From Conexibacter arvalis (GTDB lineage Bacteria > Actinomycetota > Thermoleophilia > Solirubrobacterales > Solirubrobacteraceae): 64,000 nt of DNA. Numbering within the stretch: position 1 is the stretch's first letter; each line of letters begins with the position of its first letter. The notes beneath the pieces were generated by a model. It had not been told where the DNA came from. It made no database searches and saw only the letters and a program-made list of their open reading frames with translations. The position numbers and the translations under genes are program-made. Where the stretch lies: positions 27,408 to 91,407 of the forward strand of contig NZ_JACHNU010000011.1 of assembly GCF_014199525.1 (NCBI RefSeq), read 5' to 3'. Shown piece after piece: positions 16,529 through 25,845 of the stretch.

Positions 16529-18598
16529 ATGCGCGAACGACTCGACCTCACCCCGGGGCGGATCGCCCTGCTCGCCGTGCTGGCGGCGCTGCTCGCGCTG
16601 GTCGTCGCCGGCCCGCCGCTGTGGAGCGGCGCCGCTGACGAGATCGACACCGCGGCGATGCGCGCCGGCGCCTCCGCCGCCCATCCGTTCGGCACCGACC
16701 AGCTCGGCCGCGACCTGCTGGCGCGCGTGCTGGTCGCGACCCGCCTGTCGCTGCTGCTGGCGCTGGCGACCGCCGCGCTGGGCTTCGCCCTCGGCGTCGC
16801 CGTCGGCCTGCTGCCGGCGCTGCTGGGGCCGCGGCTGCGCAGCGTCGTGGCGACGACGATCAACCTCTTCGTCGCGATCCCCGGGCTGCTGCTCGCGCTG
16901 CTGGTCGCGACGATCGTCGGGATCGGCGCGAAGGGGGCGGTGATCGCGCTCGGCGTCGCGCTCGCGCCGCAGGCGGCGCGGCTGACGCAGACGCTCGCCG
17001 CGTCGGTCGGCGGCGCCGAGTACGTCGCCGCCAGCCGCGTCGTCGGCGTCCGCTGGCCGCGCCTGCTCGGCCGCCACATCCTGCCGAACATCGCCGCGCC
17101 GCTCGTGCTCCAGTTCGCGATGGCGACCAGCCAGGCGCTGCTGGCGCTGTCGGCGCTCAGCTTCCTCGGCCTCGGCGTCCAGTCGCCCGACTACGACTGG
17201 GGCGCGCTGCTGAGCGTCGGCCTCGACCGCATGTACGTGACGCCGATGGCGGCGCTCGGCCCCGGCCTGGCGATCGTGCTGGCGGGGGTCGCGATCAACG
17301 CCGGCGGCGACGTGCTGGCCGCGGCGATCGCGACCGACGCGCCGCAGCGCGCCCGCCGTCGCCGCCGCGCCGCCGGCCTCGCCCCGTCCGCGACGCTCGC
17401 GGCGCCCGTCGCGGAGGCGCTGGCCGACGAGGCGGCGCCCGCCGCCGCCGCGTCCGCCGCCGCCGCGCCTGCCGCCGCCGCGCCCGCCGCCGACGCCGCG
17501 CCCGGGGATGTCCCGGCGGCGCCCGCCGTCGACCCCGCGCCCGCGCCGCCCGCCCCCGCCGGCCCGCCGGCGGCGCTGCGGGTCGAGCGGCTGTCGGTCT
17601 CGCTGCCGGCCGCCGAGGGGGCGGTCACGCCGGTGCGCGAGGTCTCGCTGACGGTCGGCCACGGCGAGCGGGTCGGGATCGTCGGCGAGTCGGGCTCCGG
17701 CAAGAGCCTCACGGCGCTCGCCGCCGCCGCGCTGCTCGAGCCGCCGTTCGCGGTCGAGACGGCCGCCCACGAGATCGCCGGCGAGCCGCTCTTCGCCCGC
17801 GCCGGCACGGGCCGCCGCCGCCTGCTCGGCCGCTCGCTCGCCGTCGTCTTCCAGGATCCGCTGAGCGCGCTCAACCCGGCGCTGCGGCTGCGCCGCCAGC
17901 TGACCGAGGCGGCGATCGAGCACCGCGACCTCGACGCCGGCGAGGCGACCGAGGCGGCGATCGAGCGGCTGCGCGAGCTGAGATTGACGAGACCGGAGCA
18001 GCGGCTCGGCCAGCATCCTCACGAGCTCTCCGGCGGGATGCGCCAGCGGGCGGTGATCGCGATGGGGATGACGGTCCGGCCCGGCCTGATCGTCGCCGAC
18101 GAGCCGACGACGGCGCTCGACGTCGCGGTCGAGCGCGAGGTGCTCGCCGCGCTGCGCCGCGCCAACGACGAGGACGGCACCGCGATCCTGCTGATCTCCC
18201 ACGACATCGGCGTGATCGCCTCCTTCTGCGAGCGCGTGCTGGTGATGTACGGCGGCCGGATCGTCGAGGAGCTGCCGGCGGCCGACCTGCGCGAGCGCGC
18301 CGTCCACCCGTACACGCGCGCGCTGCTGGCGGCGGTGCCCGACATGGAGACCGATCGCGACCGTCCGCTGCCGACGATCCCCGGCCGCCCGCCGACCGCC
18401 GCCGAGCTGCCGGCCAGCTGCGCCTTCGCGGCGCGTTGCGCCTTCGCGAGCGAGCGCTGCCGCGCGCAGCAGCCGCCGCTGGTCGCGCTCGACGGCGCGC
18501 CCGGCCGGCGCGTCGCCTGCTGGCACCCTGCGCCCGACGCGGCCGCGCCGGCGCCGGCCGCGGCGGCGGGAGACGAGCGCGAGGAGGAGCGGCGATGA
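16529..18598 (+). CDS. Fused peptide ABC transporter permease and ATP-binding protein (DppC-DppD)
   Basis: This 689-residue protein joins a DppC-type permease (about 1-270, with the EAA-like loop ending in RHILPNIAAPLV) to a DppD-type ATPase (about 350-689). A 75-residue Ala/Pro-rich linker (about 272-347) separates them. The ATPase has Walker A GESGSGKS at about 385-392, signature LSGGMRQR near 500, Walker B LIVADEPTTALD near 520-530 and the C-terminal oligopeptide-transporter Cys cluster. Such fusions occur in actinobacterial peptide/nickel systems. Two AGA codons near 17980 are unusual for this operon. It overlaps the next ATPase gene by four bases. Confidence 0.9.
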   Translation: MRERLDLTPGRIALLAVLAALLALVVAGPPLWSGAADEIDTAAMRAGASAAHPFGTDQLGRDLLARVLVATRLSLLLALATAALGFALGVAVGLLPALLGPRLRSVVATTINLFVAIPGLLLALLVATIVGIGAKGAVIALGVALAPQAARLTQTLAASVGGAEYVAASRVVGVRWPRLLGRHILPNIAAPLVLQFAMATSQALLALSALSFLGLGVQSPDYDWGALLSVGLDRMYVTPMAALGPGLAIVLAGVAINAGGDVLAAAIATDAPQRARRRRRAAGLAPSATLAAPVAEALADEAAPAAAASAAAAPAAAAPAADAAPGDVPAAPAVDPAPAPPAPAGPPAALRVERLSVSLPAAEGAVTPVREVSLTVGHGERVGIVGESGSGKSLTALAAAALLEPPFAVETAAHEIAGEPLFARAGTGRRRLLGRSLAVVFQDPLSALNPALRLRRQLTEAAIEHRDLDAGEATEAAIERLRELRLTRPEQRLGQHPHELSGGMRQRAVIAMGMTVRPGLIVADEPTTALDVAVEREVLAALRRANDEDGTAILLISHDIGVIASFCERVLVMYGGRIVEELPAADLRERAVHPYTRALLAAVPDMETDRDRPLPTIPGRPPTAAELPASCAFAARCAFASERCRAQQPPLVALDGAPGRRVACWHPAPDAAAPAPAAAAGDEREEERR

Positions 18599-19356
18599 GC
18601 GGCTTGGCGGTGCGCGGGCTCCGCGTCCAGGTGGGCAGCGGCCGGAACGCGCACGTCGCGGTCGACGGCGTCGACCTCGACGTGCCGGCCGGCACGGTCG
18701 TCGGCCTCGTCGGCGAGTCGGGCTCGGGCAAGTCGACGCTCGCGCGCGCGACCGTCGGCCTGGTCGCCCCGGTCGCCGGCCGCATCGAGTACGACGGCGA
18801 GGACTTCGCCGGGGCCCGCGGGCGCCGGCTGCGCCGCCTGCGCCGTCGCGTCCAGCTCGTCTTCCAGGATCCGCGCGCGTCGCTCGACCCGCGCATGACC
18901 GTCGGAGAGACGCTCGCCGAGGCCGCCACGGCCCACCGCCGGCTCGGCCGCGCCGCCCGCGCCGCGGAGGTGCGGCGGCTGCTCGAGCAGGTCCAGCTCG
19001 ACCCGGCGCATGCCGCGTCGCGCCCGGCGAGCCTCTCCGGCGGCCAGCGCCAGCGGGTCTCGCTGGCGCGCGCGCTCGCCGTGCGGCCCGACCTGATCGT
19101 CGCCGACGAGCCGACGGCCGCGCTCGACGTGTCGGTCCAGGGGGCGGTCCTGAACCTGCTGCGCGACCTGCGCGAGCAGAGCGGGCTGTCGCTGCTCGTG
19201 ATCTCGCACGACATGGCGATCGTCCGCTATGTCAGCGACCGCGTCGCCGTGATGCGCGGCGGGCGGATCGTGGAGGAGGGAGAGGCGGCTGCGCTGATGG
19301 CGTCGCCGCGCAACGACTACACGCGGCTGCTGCTCGATGCGGCCGCGGGTGGCTGA
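18595..19356 (+). CDS. Peptide ABC transporter ATP-binding protein, DppF-type
   Basis: The 253-residue ATPase has Walker A GESGSGKST at about 39-47, a Q-loop (QLVFQDPRASLDPRM), the signature LSGGQRQR near 146, Walker B LIVADEPTAALD and the H-loop VISHDMA. It starts at ATG 18595 within the stop of the fused permease-ATPase (ATGA), so translation is coupled. It should pair with the DppD half of the preceding protein to form the two-ATPase motor. It lacks the long C-terminal oligopeptide extension of larger DppF proteins, which may reflect the fused arrangement upstream. Confidence 0.92.
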   Translation: MSGLAVRGLRVQVGSGRNAHVAVDGVDLDVPAGTVVGLVGESGSGKSTLARATVGLVAPVAGRIEYDGEDFAGARGRRLRRLRRRVQLVFQDPRASLDPRMTVGETLAEAATAHRRLGRAARAAEVRRLLEQVQLDPAHAASRPASLSGGQRQRVSLARALAVRPDLIVADEPTAALDVSVQGAVLNLLRDLREQSGLSLLVISHDMAIVRYVSDRVAVMRGGRIVEEGEAAALMASPRNDYTRLLLDAAAGG

Positions 19357-19388
19357 TCGCTGTCTGGTCGAGAGGACCGGGAGGACGC

Positions 19389-21044
19389 ATGATGAGGAAG
19401 AAGCGACTGATGTCCCTGCTCGCGGTCGGGGCGAGCGGCGTCGCGCTGGCCGCCTGCGGCGGCTCGAGCGACGAGGGCGGCTCGACCGGCGCCACGACCG
19501 GCGGCGACGGCGGCGAGCCGGCCGCCGCGGCGACCGCGATCGCGCTCGAGGGCACGCCGTCGGGCGACGCCGAGCTGACGATCGGGATGATCACGAGACC
19601 GGACTCGCTCGATCCGCACAAGACGCTGCTCGACGCCTCGCTGGCGGTGCTGAGCTACACCTACGACCACCTGCTCGCGCCCGGCCCCGGCGGCAGACTG
19701 GTCCCGGGCCTCGCCGAGAGCTGGGAGGAGACGCCGCGTCAGGCGACCTTCACGATCCGCGAGGGCGCGACCTGCTCCGACGGCAGCCCGGTGACCGCGA
19801 GCACCGTCAAGCGCAACCTCGACGACGTCAAGGACCCGAAGGTCGGCTCGGCGCTGCTCGGGCTCGGCGTGCCGACCGCCGACTACGCCGTCACCGCCGA
19901 CGACAGAGCGCGGACGGTGACGATCAGGCTCGACGAGCCCAACGGCACGCTCGTCCCCTCGCTGCAGCTGGTCCCGATCATCTGCGGCAGAGGCCTGAGA
20001 GACCGCGCGATGCTCGAGACGCGCACGAGCGGCTCGGGCCCCTACGAGCTGACCGACACGGTGCCGGGCGAGCGCTACGTGCTGAGACGGCGCGACGACT
20101 ACGCCTGGGGTCCGGAGGGCTCGCTGCCGACCGCCGAGCTGCCGAGAACGGTCACGATCAGAGTCGTCACCAACCCGACGACGATGGCCAACCTGCTGCT
20201 CGCCGGCGACCTCGACACGGCCGTCCTCGACGGCGCCGACGCCGAGCGCGTCAGCGACAGAGGCCTGGCGATGGCGGCGCTGCCGACCTCGGTGATCTTC
20301 TCGATCCCCAACCAGTCCTCCGACCGCCCGACCGGCGACCCCGCGGTGCGGCAGGCGCTGGCGCTTGCGCTGCCGCGCGAGCAGCTGGCGGAGGTCTACC
20401 TCGACGGCGTCGGGACGCTCGCCGACGGGATCACCACGCCCGACATCGCCTGCGTCGACGACGGCGTCGCCGCGGCGCTGCCCACGGGCGGCGCCGAGGA
20501 GGCCCAGCGGCTCCTCGACGAGGCCGGCTGGAGAGCGGGCTCCGACGGGATCCGCGTCAAGGACGGCAGACGGCTGTCGCTCAGAGCGCCGCAGCCGAAC
20601 GACTTCGCCGGCTTCGACGCCGGCATGGAGCTGATCGTCGCGGCGCTGAAGGAGGTCGGCATCGAGGTCAGACCGCAGCCGATGGACTCCGGCGCGCTGG
20701 TCGCCGCGGCCTTCGGCGGCGACTGGGACCTGCTGCCCGGCTTCCAGATCGGCATGAACCTGCCGAGCCAGCTGGTGCCGTTCTTCAGCGGCCCCGCGCC
20801 CGACAGAGGCCAGAACTTCACCAACGGCGCCAACGCCGCCTTCGAGCAGGCCGCGAGAAGAGCGATAGCGCTGGCCGGCGAGGAGTCCTGCGCCACGTGG
20901 AGAGAGGCCGAGGAGGCGCTGCTGGCCGCGGGCGACATCGTGCCGGTCGTCGAGATGCCGACGCGCTACTTCGCCAACGACGGCGTCGGCTTCGAGCTGA
21001 GCTGGTGGGGCCCGATCCCGACCTCGCTGCAGGCGGCCGGATGA
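19389..21044 (+). CDS. Peptide-binding lipoprotein of ABC transporter (SBP family 5)
   Basis: The 551-residue protein begins with a lipoprotein signal (MMRKKRLM then LAVGASGVALAAC, lipid-modified C23), a Gly/Ser-rich linker and an SBP_bac_5 domain (from ELTIGMITRPDSLDP onward). It is the extracellular receptor of the neighbouring DppBCDF-type importer. Arg is frequently encoded by AGA (about 18 codons), unlike the upstream transporter genes. The start is ATG 19389 or the next codon. It overlaps the MlrC-type gene by four bases, so receptor and peptidase are co-translated. Ligand type, peptide or D-amino-acid peptide, is inferred from the neighbours. Confidence 0.9.
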   Translation: MMRKKRLMSLLAVGASGVALAACGGSSDEGGSTGATTGGDGGEPAAAATAIALEGTPSGDAELTIGMITRPDSLDPHKTLLDASLAVLSYTYDHLLAPGPGGRLVPGLAESWEETPRQATFTIREGATCSDGSPVTASTVKRNLDDVKDPKVGSALLGLGVPTADYAVTADDRARTVTIRLDEPNGTLVPSLQLVPIICGRGLRDRAMLETRTSGSGPYELTDTVPGERYVLRRRDDYAWGPEGSLPTAELPRTVTIRVVTNPTTMANLLLAGDLDTAVLDGADAERVSDRGLAMAALPTSVIFSIPNQSSDRPTGDPAVRQALALALPREQLAEVYLDGVGTLADGITTPDIACVDDGVAAALPTGGAEEAQRLLDEAGWRAGSDGIRVKDGRRLSLRAPQPNDFAGFDAGMELIVAALKEVGIEVRPQPMDSGALVAAAFGGDWDLLPGFQIGMNLPSQLVPFFSGPAPDRGQNFTNGANAAFEQAARRAIALAGEESCATWREAEEALLAAGDIVPVVEMPTRYFANDGVGFELSWWGPIPTSLQAAG

Positions 21045-22561
21045 GCGACGGGCCGCGACGGCTGCGGGTGGCGGTCGGGGGGATCGTCCACGAGACGAAC
21101 ACGTTCATCCCCCGCCCGACGACGCTGGCGACCCTGAGAGCCGCCGACTGGCTCGCCGGCGAGCGGCTGGTCGCGGCCTACCGCGGGACGGGCACCGAGC
21201 TCGGCGGCATGCTGGCCGCCGCCGAGCGGCTCGGCCTGGAGGCGGTGCCGGCCGTCTACGTCGCGGCCGAGCCCGGCGGGCTCGTGAGCGCCGAGGCCTA
21301 CGCCGCCGCGGCGGGCGCGCTGCTCGACGCGCTCGCCGCGGCCGGCCCGCTCGACGCCGTCTGCCTGGCGCTCCACGGCGCCGGGGTCGCCGACGGGGTC
21401 GACGACCTCGAGGGCGACCTGCTGGCGCGCGTGCGCGAGCAGGTCGGCCCGTCCGTGCCGGTGCTCGCGACGCTCGACCTGCACACCAACCTGACCGCCG
21501 CGATGGTCGCGCACGCGACCGCGCTCGTGCCCTGCCTCCGGTACCCGCACGTCGACTTCGAGGCATGCGGCGAGCGCGCGGTCGAGCTGGCGGCCGGCTG
21601 CGCGCGCGGCGAGCTGCGGCCGGTGACGGCTGCCCGCTCGGTCCCGCTGCTGACGCCGCCGACGGCGACCGACGGCGGCGTCGGCGCCGAGCTGCGTGCC
21701 GCCGCCGAGGCATGGCGGGAGCGCCCCGGCGTGCTCCACGCCGCCTACCTCCACGGCTTCCCGTTCACCGACGTGCCCGCGGTCGGCGCCGCCGCGCTGG
21801 TCGTCGCCGACGGCGACGCGGCGCTCGCCGAGCAGGGCGCCGACGCGCTCGCCGACGAGCTGTGGCGGCGGCGCGAGCGGCTGCCGGTCGAGCGGCCCGA
21901 CGCGGCCGCGGCGGTGGCGGCGGCGCTGAGGGCGGTCGCGACCGGCGAGAACGGCAGACCGGTCGTGCTGGCGGAGGTCTCCGACAACCCCGGCGGCGGC
22001 GCGCCCGGCGACGGCACGCGCCTGCTGCGCGCGATGGTCGCGGCCGAGCTGCCCGACGCCTGCTTCGGCTTCCTCTGCGACGAGGCGGCCGCCGCCGCGG
22101 CCCACGCCGCCGGCGAGGGCGCCCGGATCGCGCTGCGGCTCGGCGGCGCCTCCGGCCCGGCGGCCGGCGAGCCGCTGGCCGTCGAGGCCGAGGTGGTGCG
22201 CCTGACCGACGGCCGCTTCCGTGCGCTGCACCCGATGGAGCGCGGCCGGCAGGTCGACCTCGGGCCGTCGGCGCTGCTGCGCATCGGCACCGTCGAGGTG
22301 ATCGTCGCCAGCGGTCGCACCCAGACGCTCGACGAGGCGATCTTCGCGCTCCACGGCGTCGACGTCGCCAGACGGGCGGTGGTCGCGCTGAAGTCCTCGG
22401 CCCACTACCGCGCCTGGTTCGCGCCGCGCGCCAGCGCGGTGATCGAGGCCGACACCGGCGGGGCGACCTCGGCCGCGGTCGAGCGGCTCGGCCATCGCCG
22501 CCTGCGCCGGCCGGTGTGGCCGCTCGATCCCGACGCGCCGCCGACGCGCCCGCTCGCCTGA
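21041..22561 (+). CDS. M81-family metallopeptidase (MlrC-like)
   Basis: This 506-residue protein matches the M81/MlrC family. It has GGIVHETNTF near the N-terminus, a Zn-ligand region ATLDLHTNLT (with D and H), YPHVDFEACGERA, and the C-terminal MlrC domain from about 300 (VVLAEVSDNPGGGAPGD). MlrC is the peptidase that finishes breakdown of the cyclic peptide microcystin; homologues are broadly found next to peptide transporters. The ATG overlaps the receptor gene stop by four bases. Here it probably cleaves the imported peptide in the cytoplasm; the actual substrate is unknown. Confidence 0.9.
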   Translation: MSDGPRRLRVAVGGIVHETNTFIPRPTTLATLRAADWLAGERLVAAYRGTGTELGGMLAAAERLGLEAVPAVYVAAEPGGLVSAEAYAAAAGALLDALAAAGPLDAVCLALHGAGVADGVDDLEGDLLARVREQVGPSVPVLATLDLHTNLTAAMVAHATALVPCLRYPHVDFEACGERAVELAAGCARGELRPVTAARSVPLLTPPTATDGGVGAELRAAAEAWRERPGVLHAAYLHGFPFTDVPAVGAAALVVADGDAALAEQGADALADELWRRRERLPVERPDAAAAVAAALRAVATGENGRPVVLAEVSDNPGGGAPGDGTRLLRAMVAAELPDACFGFLCDEAAAAAAHAAGEGARIALRLGGASGPAAGEPLAVEAEVVRLTDGRFRALHPMERGRQVDLGPSALLRIGTVEVIVASGRTQTLDEAIFALHGVDVARRAVVALKSSAHYRAWFAPRASAVIEADTGGATSAAVERLGHRRLRRPVWPLDPDAPPTRPLA

Positions 22562-22600
22562 GCGGGCGCGCCCGGCGCGCCGGCGCCCCGGCGCGCCCGC
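22562..22600. terminator. GC-rich dyad between convergent genes
   Basis: GCGGGCGCGCC (22562-22572) pairs perfectly with 22590-22600 around a 17-base loop. It fills the whole gap between the mlrC-like stop and the stop of the opposing serine hydrolase gene, so it can serve both directions. Confidence 0.6.
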
Positions 22601-23979
22601 TACCCGACGCGGCGCAGCGCGCGGCCGCCGAAGTGGACGTACTGCTCGCCGGCGATCCGCGGGAAGGTGACCGGGACCCAGCTGGTCCCCGCCTCGAGCA
22701 CGTGCGGGGCGCGGCCGGCGTAGATCCCCCGCTCGGGCTCGAGCGGTCGCAGCTCGACCGCCGGCGGCAGCTCCTCCCCGAACAGCTCGCCGTGCTCCTC
22801 GGTCGGGACGATCGTCGCGTGCAGCGCGCCGTCGCCGGCGGCGACCTCGACCCGGTTGCCGATCGCCTCGTAGACGCCGGCGAGCGCCGGGTCGACCTCC
22901 CCGCCGGGGAGCGGCTCCGGGTCGGGCGGCAGCGTCAGGCCGCAGGTGCGGCCGAGCAGGTCGCGCGCGAGGTCGCGGAAGCAGTCGGTCGCGAGGCCGC
23001 CGTTGGTCAGCAGCGCGATCGCCGCCCCGCGCGCGGGGATCGCGTGCAGGAAGGCGAACTGGCCGATCGTGCCGCCGTCGTGGCCGAAGACGCGGCAGCC
23101 GTCCCATTCGCGCAGCATCCAGCCGAGGCCCCAGCCGGTCGCGCCGACGCCGGTCAGGCCGTCGAGGCTGGCCCGCTGCTCGCGCATCGCGCGCGCGCTC
23201 TCGGCGCTCAGCAGCTGCTCGCCGGCGGCGCTGCGGCCGTCGTGCAGGTGGAGCCGCCCGTGCTCCAGCAGCTCGGCCGCCGTCGCGCAGATCAGCCCGG
23301 ACGGGCCGAGCCCGCGCGGCAGCACCCACGCCGGCGCCGGCTGCGGGTCCTCGCCGATGTGGCCGACGGCGGCGCGGTGGAGCAGCGCCTCCTCGGGCAG
23401 CGTGCAGGCGCGCTCGAGGCCCATCGGGTCGAGCAGCCGCTCGCGCAGCACCGCATCCCAGCTTCTGCCGCAGACCAGCTCGATCACGCGGCCGAGGATC
23501 ACGAAGCCGGCGTTGGAGTAGGAGAAGCGCGAGTCGAACGGGACGTCCTGGCCGAGGTAGGCGTATGCCCGCACCGCCTGGGCAACGGCGTCGTCGCCGC
23601 GGCCGGTGTCGATGAAGGCGTCGCCGCCGATCCCGCTGGTGTGGGTCAGCAGGTGGGCGATCGTCGTCTGCGCGGTCGCGCGCGGGTCGCCGACGCGGAA
23701 GCCGGGGATCACGTCGGCGACGCGCGTGTCGAGGCTCAGCTCGCCGCGGTCGACGAGCTGCATCGCCAGCGTGGCGGTGAAGGTCTTCGAGATCGAGCCG
23801 ATCTGGAAGAGCGAGTCGGGGGTCGCCTCGACGCCGGTGGCGCGGCTGAGCAGGCCCGCGGCGGCGACGTGGACCTCGCCGTCGACGAGCAGCGCGAGCG
23901 ACGCGCCCGGCACGTCGTGGCGGTCGATCGCGGCGGCGAGCGTCGCGTCGAGTCCGAGCGACTGGCTGGAAGCGGTCAT
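22600..23979 (-). CDS. Class-C beta-lactamase-like serine hydrolase (possible D-aminopeptidase/esterase)
   Basis: The 459-residue protein has the SxxK motif in GSISKTF (S62, K65), the YxN motif in FSYSNAGFV (near 155) and a third-motif region with HDGGTIGQF. The extra C-terminal 120 residues resemble the small beta-barrel domains of D-aminopeptidases and esterases in this family. No signal peptide is apparent, so a cytoplasmic peptidase or esterase role is more likely than antibiotic resistance. It starts at ATG 23979, overlapping the upstream CocE-like gene by four bases. Both may act on peptides brought in by the adjacent transporter. Confidence 0.85.
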   Translation of the reverse strand: MTASSQSLGLDATLAAAIDRHDVPGASLALLVDGEVHVAAAGLLSRATGVEATPDSLFQIGSISKTFTATLAMQLVDRGELSLDTRVADVIPGFRVGDPRATAQTTIAHLLTHTSGIGGDAFIDTGRGDDAVAQAVRAYAYLGQDVPFDSRFSYSNAGFVILGRVIELVCGRSWDAVLRERLLDPMGLERACTLPEEALLHRAAVGHIGEDPQPAPAWVLPRGLGPSGLICATAAELLEHGRLHLHDGRSAAGEQLLSAESARAMREQRASLDGLTGVGATGWGLGWMLREWDGCRVFGHDGGTIGQFAFLHAIPARGAAIALLTNGGLATDCFRDLARDLLGRTCGLTLPPDPEPLPGGEVDPALAGVYEAIGNRVEVAAGDGALHATIVPTEEHGELFGEELPPAVELRPLEPERGIYAGRAPHVLEAGTSWVPVTFPRIAGEQYVHFGGRALRRVG

Positions 23980-25697
23980 CGTTCGATCCTCTCGGAGATC
24001 GGCAGCGACAGCACCGAGCCGCCGGCGCCGCAGTGGATCGAGTTGCGCGCCGTGCGCGGGTCGTCCTGGTGGGCGATCGGGCCGAAGCGGTTGAGGTTGC
24101 GCGCGAACCAGGGGAAGTCCGACGAGGTGATCGTCAGGCGGATCCGATGGCCGGCCGCGAACGTGTGGTGGATCGGCGTCAGCTCGACGTCGTAGTCGAC
24201 CGCCTCGCCGGGCGGGACGGGCTGCGGGCGCTCGAGCGATGCGCCGTGCGACGCCCGCAGGCACCCGCCGGCGACCCGCAGCGACCGTCCGTCGGGCGGG
24301 CAGTCGGTCAGCTTCACGTGCCAGTCGGTGTCGTCGCCGTCGGTCGTCGCGCGCAGCGCCAGCCGCGGCCACCCGTGGACGGTCAGCGGCCGCTCCAGCG
24401 GCGCCGAGGTGAAGCAGAGCACGTCGTCGCGCCCCTCGGTCGGCGCCATGTCGACCGGCGGCTCCCAGACGGCCGCGCCGAGGTCGAACGCGGTCGTCAC
24501 CGGGTCGAGCGGGTCGTAGCGGTAGTCGCGCGCGGTCGCGGGGCCGGCGGCCGCGGCGTCGTCGGCGAGGCTCCCGTCGCCGCCGAGGAACAGCCGCCGC
24601 TCGGTCGTGGCGGCGCGCCAGGCGGCCGGGGCGGCCCAGCGATCGGCGCCGGCGTCGAAGAGGCGGACGCGCGGCTCGTCGTCGAGGCCGTTGCGCTCGC
24701 CGCGCAGGAAGCGGTCGAAGAAGCGCAGGTGGACGGCGTGCATGTCGACCGCGGCCTCGGCCGCGTAGCTGACCCCGCCGTACTCGGAGCCGGGCCAGCG
24801 GCACATCACGTGGCTCCAGGGGCCGACGAGCAGCCACTGGCGGTCGGCCGCGGGCGACTGGTCGACCATCTGCTCGTAGTGGTGGAAGGCGCCGAGCAGG
24901 TCCTCGTGGTCGTGCCAGCCGGTGACGTGCAGGACCGGCAGGTCGATCTGGTCGTAGCGCCCGTCCCACCGCAGCGCCTGCCAGTGGTCGTCGAGCGTGT
25001 CGTGCTCCATCAGGTCGTCCCACGTGCGGCCGGTCGGGTCGATCAGCCGCTTGATGTCGTCGACCGGGAGCGTGTTGACGAGCTGGTCGAGGTCGAGCGC
25101 GCCGAGGCCGAGCAGGCGCCGCCGGACGGCCGCGACCCAGTAGGCGAAGTAGAGCTGGAAGCAGCCGTTGGTCGCCGGGATCTCCTGCATCCAGCGGCCG
25201 GCCGGCGAGGTCGAGACGATCGCTCTCAGGTGCGGCGGCCGCTGCGATGCGGTCGCCCAGGTCGCCCAGCCGCCGTAGCTGAGCCCGCTGACGCCGACCG
25301 CGCCATCGCACCACGGCTGGTCGGCGACCCACTCGACGACGTCGTGGCCGTCGTGCGCGTCGTTGACGAAGGCGCGCCACTCGCCCTCCGACTTGCCGCG
25401 GCCGCGCACGTCGTAGACGACGGCGACGTAGCCGTTCTCCTGGTAGAGCTGGGCCTCGAGCGCGTTGAGGATCGGCGTGCTCTTGTCGTAGGGCGTCGCG
25501 AAGACGACGGCCGGCGCCGGCAGCTGGGCGGCGGCGGGCAGGTAGACGTCGGCGGCGAGCTCGACGCCGTCGCGGACCTGGATCCCGACCTCCAGCTGGA
25601 TCGGGGCGGCGGGATCGGGCGGGGCGACCTCGGCGTCGAAGCGCGCCCGCAGCTCCTCCGTCGCGACCGGGAGCCCGAGCGGTGTTCTCGTTGACAT
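23976..25697 (-). CDS. CocE/NonD-family hydrolase (X-Pro dipeptidyl-peptidase S15-like)
   Basis: The 573-residue protein has an alpha/beta-hydrolase domain with nucleophile S140 in GLSYGG, a catalytic Asp probably in TGWHDHED and a His in GPWSHV. A C-terminal jelly-roll domain (about 330-570) is typical of CocE and S15 peptidases. Enzymes of the family cleave esters, amides or Xaa-Pro dipeptides. TAGCGT lies six bases before ATG 25697, indicating a leaderless mRNA. It leads a two-gene operon with the class-C beta-lactamase-like gene, at the edge of the peptide-use region. Confidence 0.88.
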   Translation of the reverse strand: MSTRTPLGLPVATEELRARFDAEVAPPDPAAPIQLEVGIQVRDGVELAADVYLPAAAQLPAPAVVFATPYDKSTPILNALEAQLYQENGYVAVVYDVRGRGKSEGEWRAFVNDAHDGHDVVEWVADQPWCDGAVGVSGLSYGGWATWATASQRPPHLRAIVSTSPAGRWMQEIPATNGCFQLYFAYWVAAVRRRLLGLGALDLDQLVNTLPVDDIKRLIDPTGRTWDDLMEHDTLDDHWQALRWDGRYDQIDLPVLHVTGWHDHEDLLGAFHHYEQMVDQSPAADRQWLLVGPWSHVMCRWPGSEYGGVSYAAEAAVDMHAVHLRFFDRFLRGERNGLDDEPRVRLFDAGADRWAAPAAWRAATTERRLFLGGDGSLADDAAAAGPATARDYRYDPLDPVTTAFDLGAAVWEPPVDMAPTEGRDDVLCFTSAPLERPLTVHGWPRLALRATTDGDDTDWHVKLTDCPPDGRSLRVAGGCLRASHGASLERPQPVPPGEAVDYDVELTPIHHTFAAGHRIRLTITSSDFPWFARNLNRFGPIAHQDDPRTARNSIHCGAGGSVLSLPISERIER

Positions 25698-25703
25698 GGA
25701 CGC

Positions 25704-25709
25704 ACGCTA
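25704..25709 (-). promoter_or_regulatory. Leaderless -10 element of the CocE-like gene
   Basis: On the minus strand TAGCGT is followed by six bases and then ATG 25697. No Shine-Dalgarno sequence is present, and the same arrangement occurs at other genes in this window. Confidence 0.45.
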
Positions 25710-25845
25710 GCCGGCGGTCGGCCGGCCGAGGTGGTGTCCGCGGCCAAACGACCGCGCGGCCGTTGTCGCCCCGGGCCAATGGCTCGCCGCGCGTCGTTCC
25801 CGCGATTCGGGCACCATCGGGGAGCACCGCCATGAAAGGGAACCG

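Noticed and set aside
22600..23979. Antibiotic-resistance beta-lactamase
   Set aside because: It lacks a signal peptide, has a C-terminal extension as in D-aminopeptidases or esterases, and lies in an operon with a CocE-like hydrolase.
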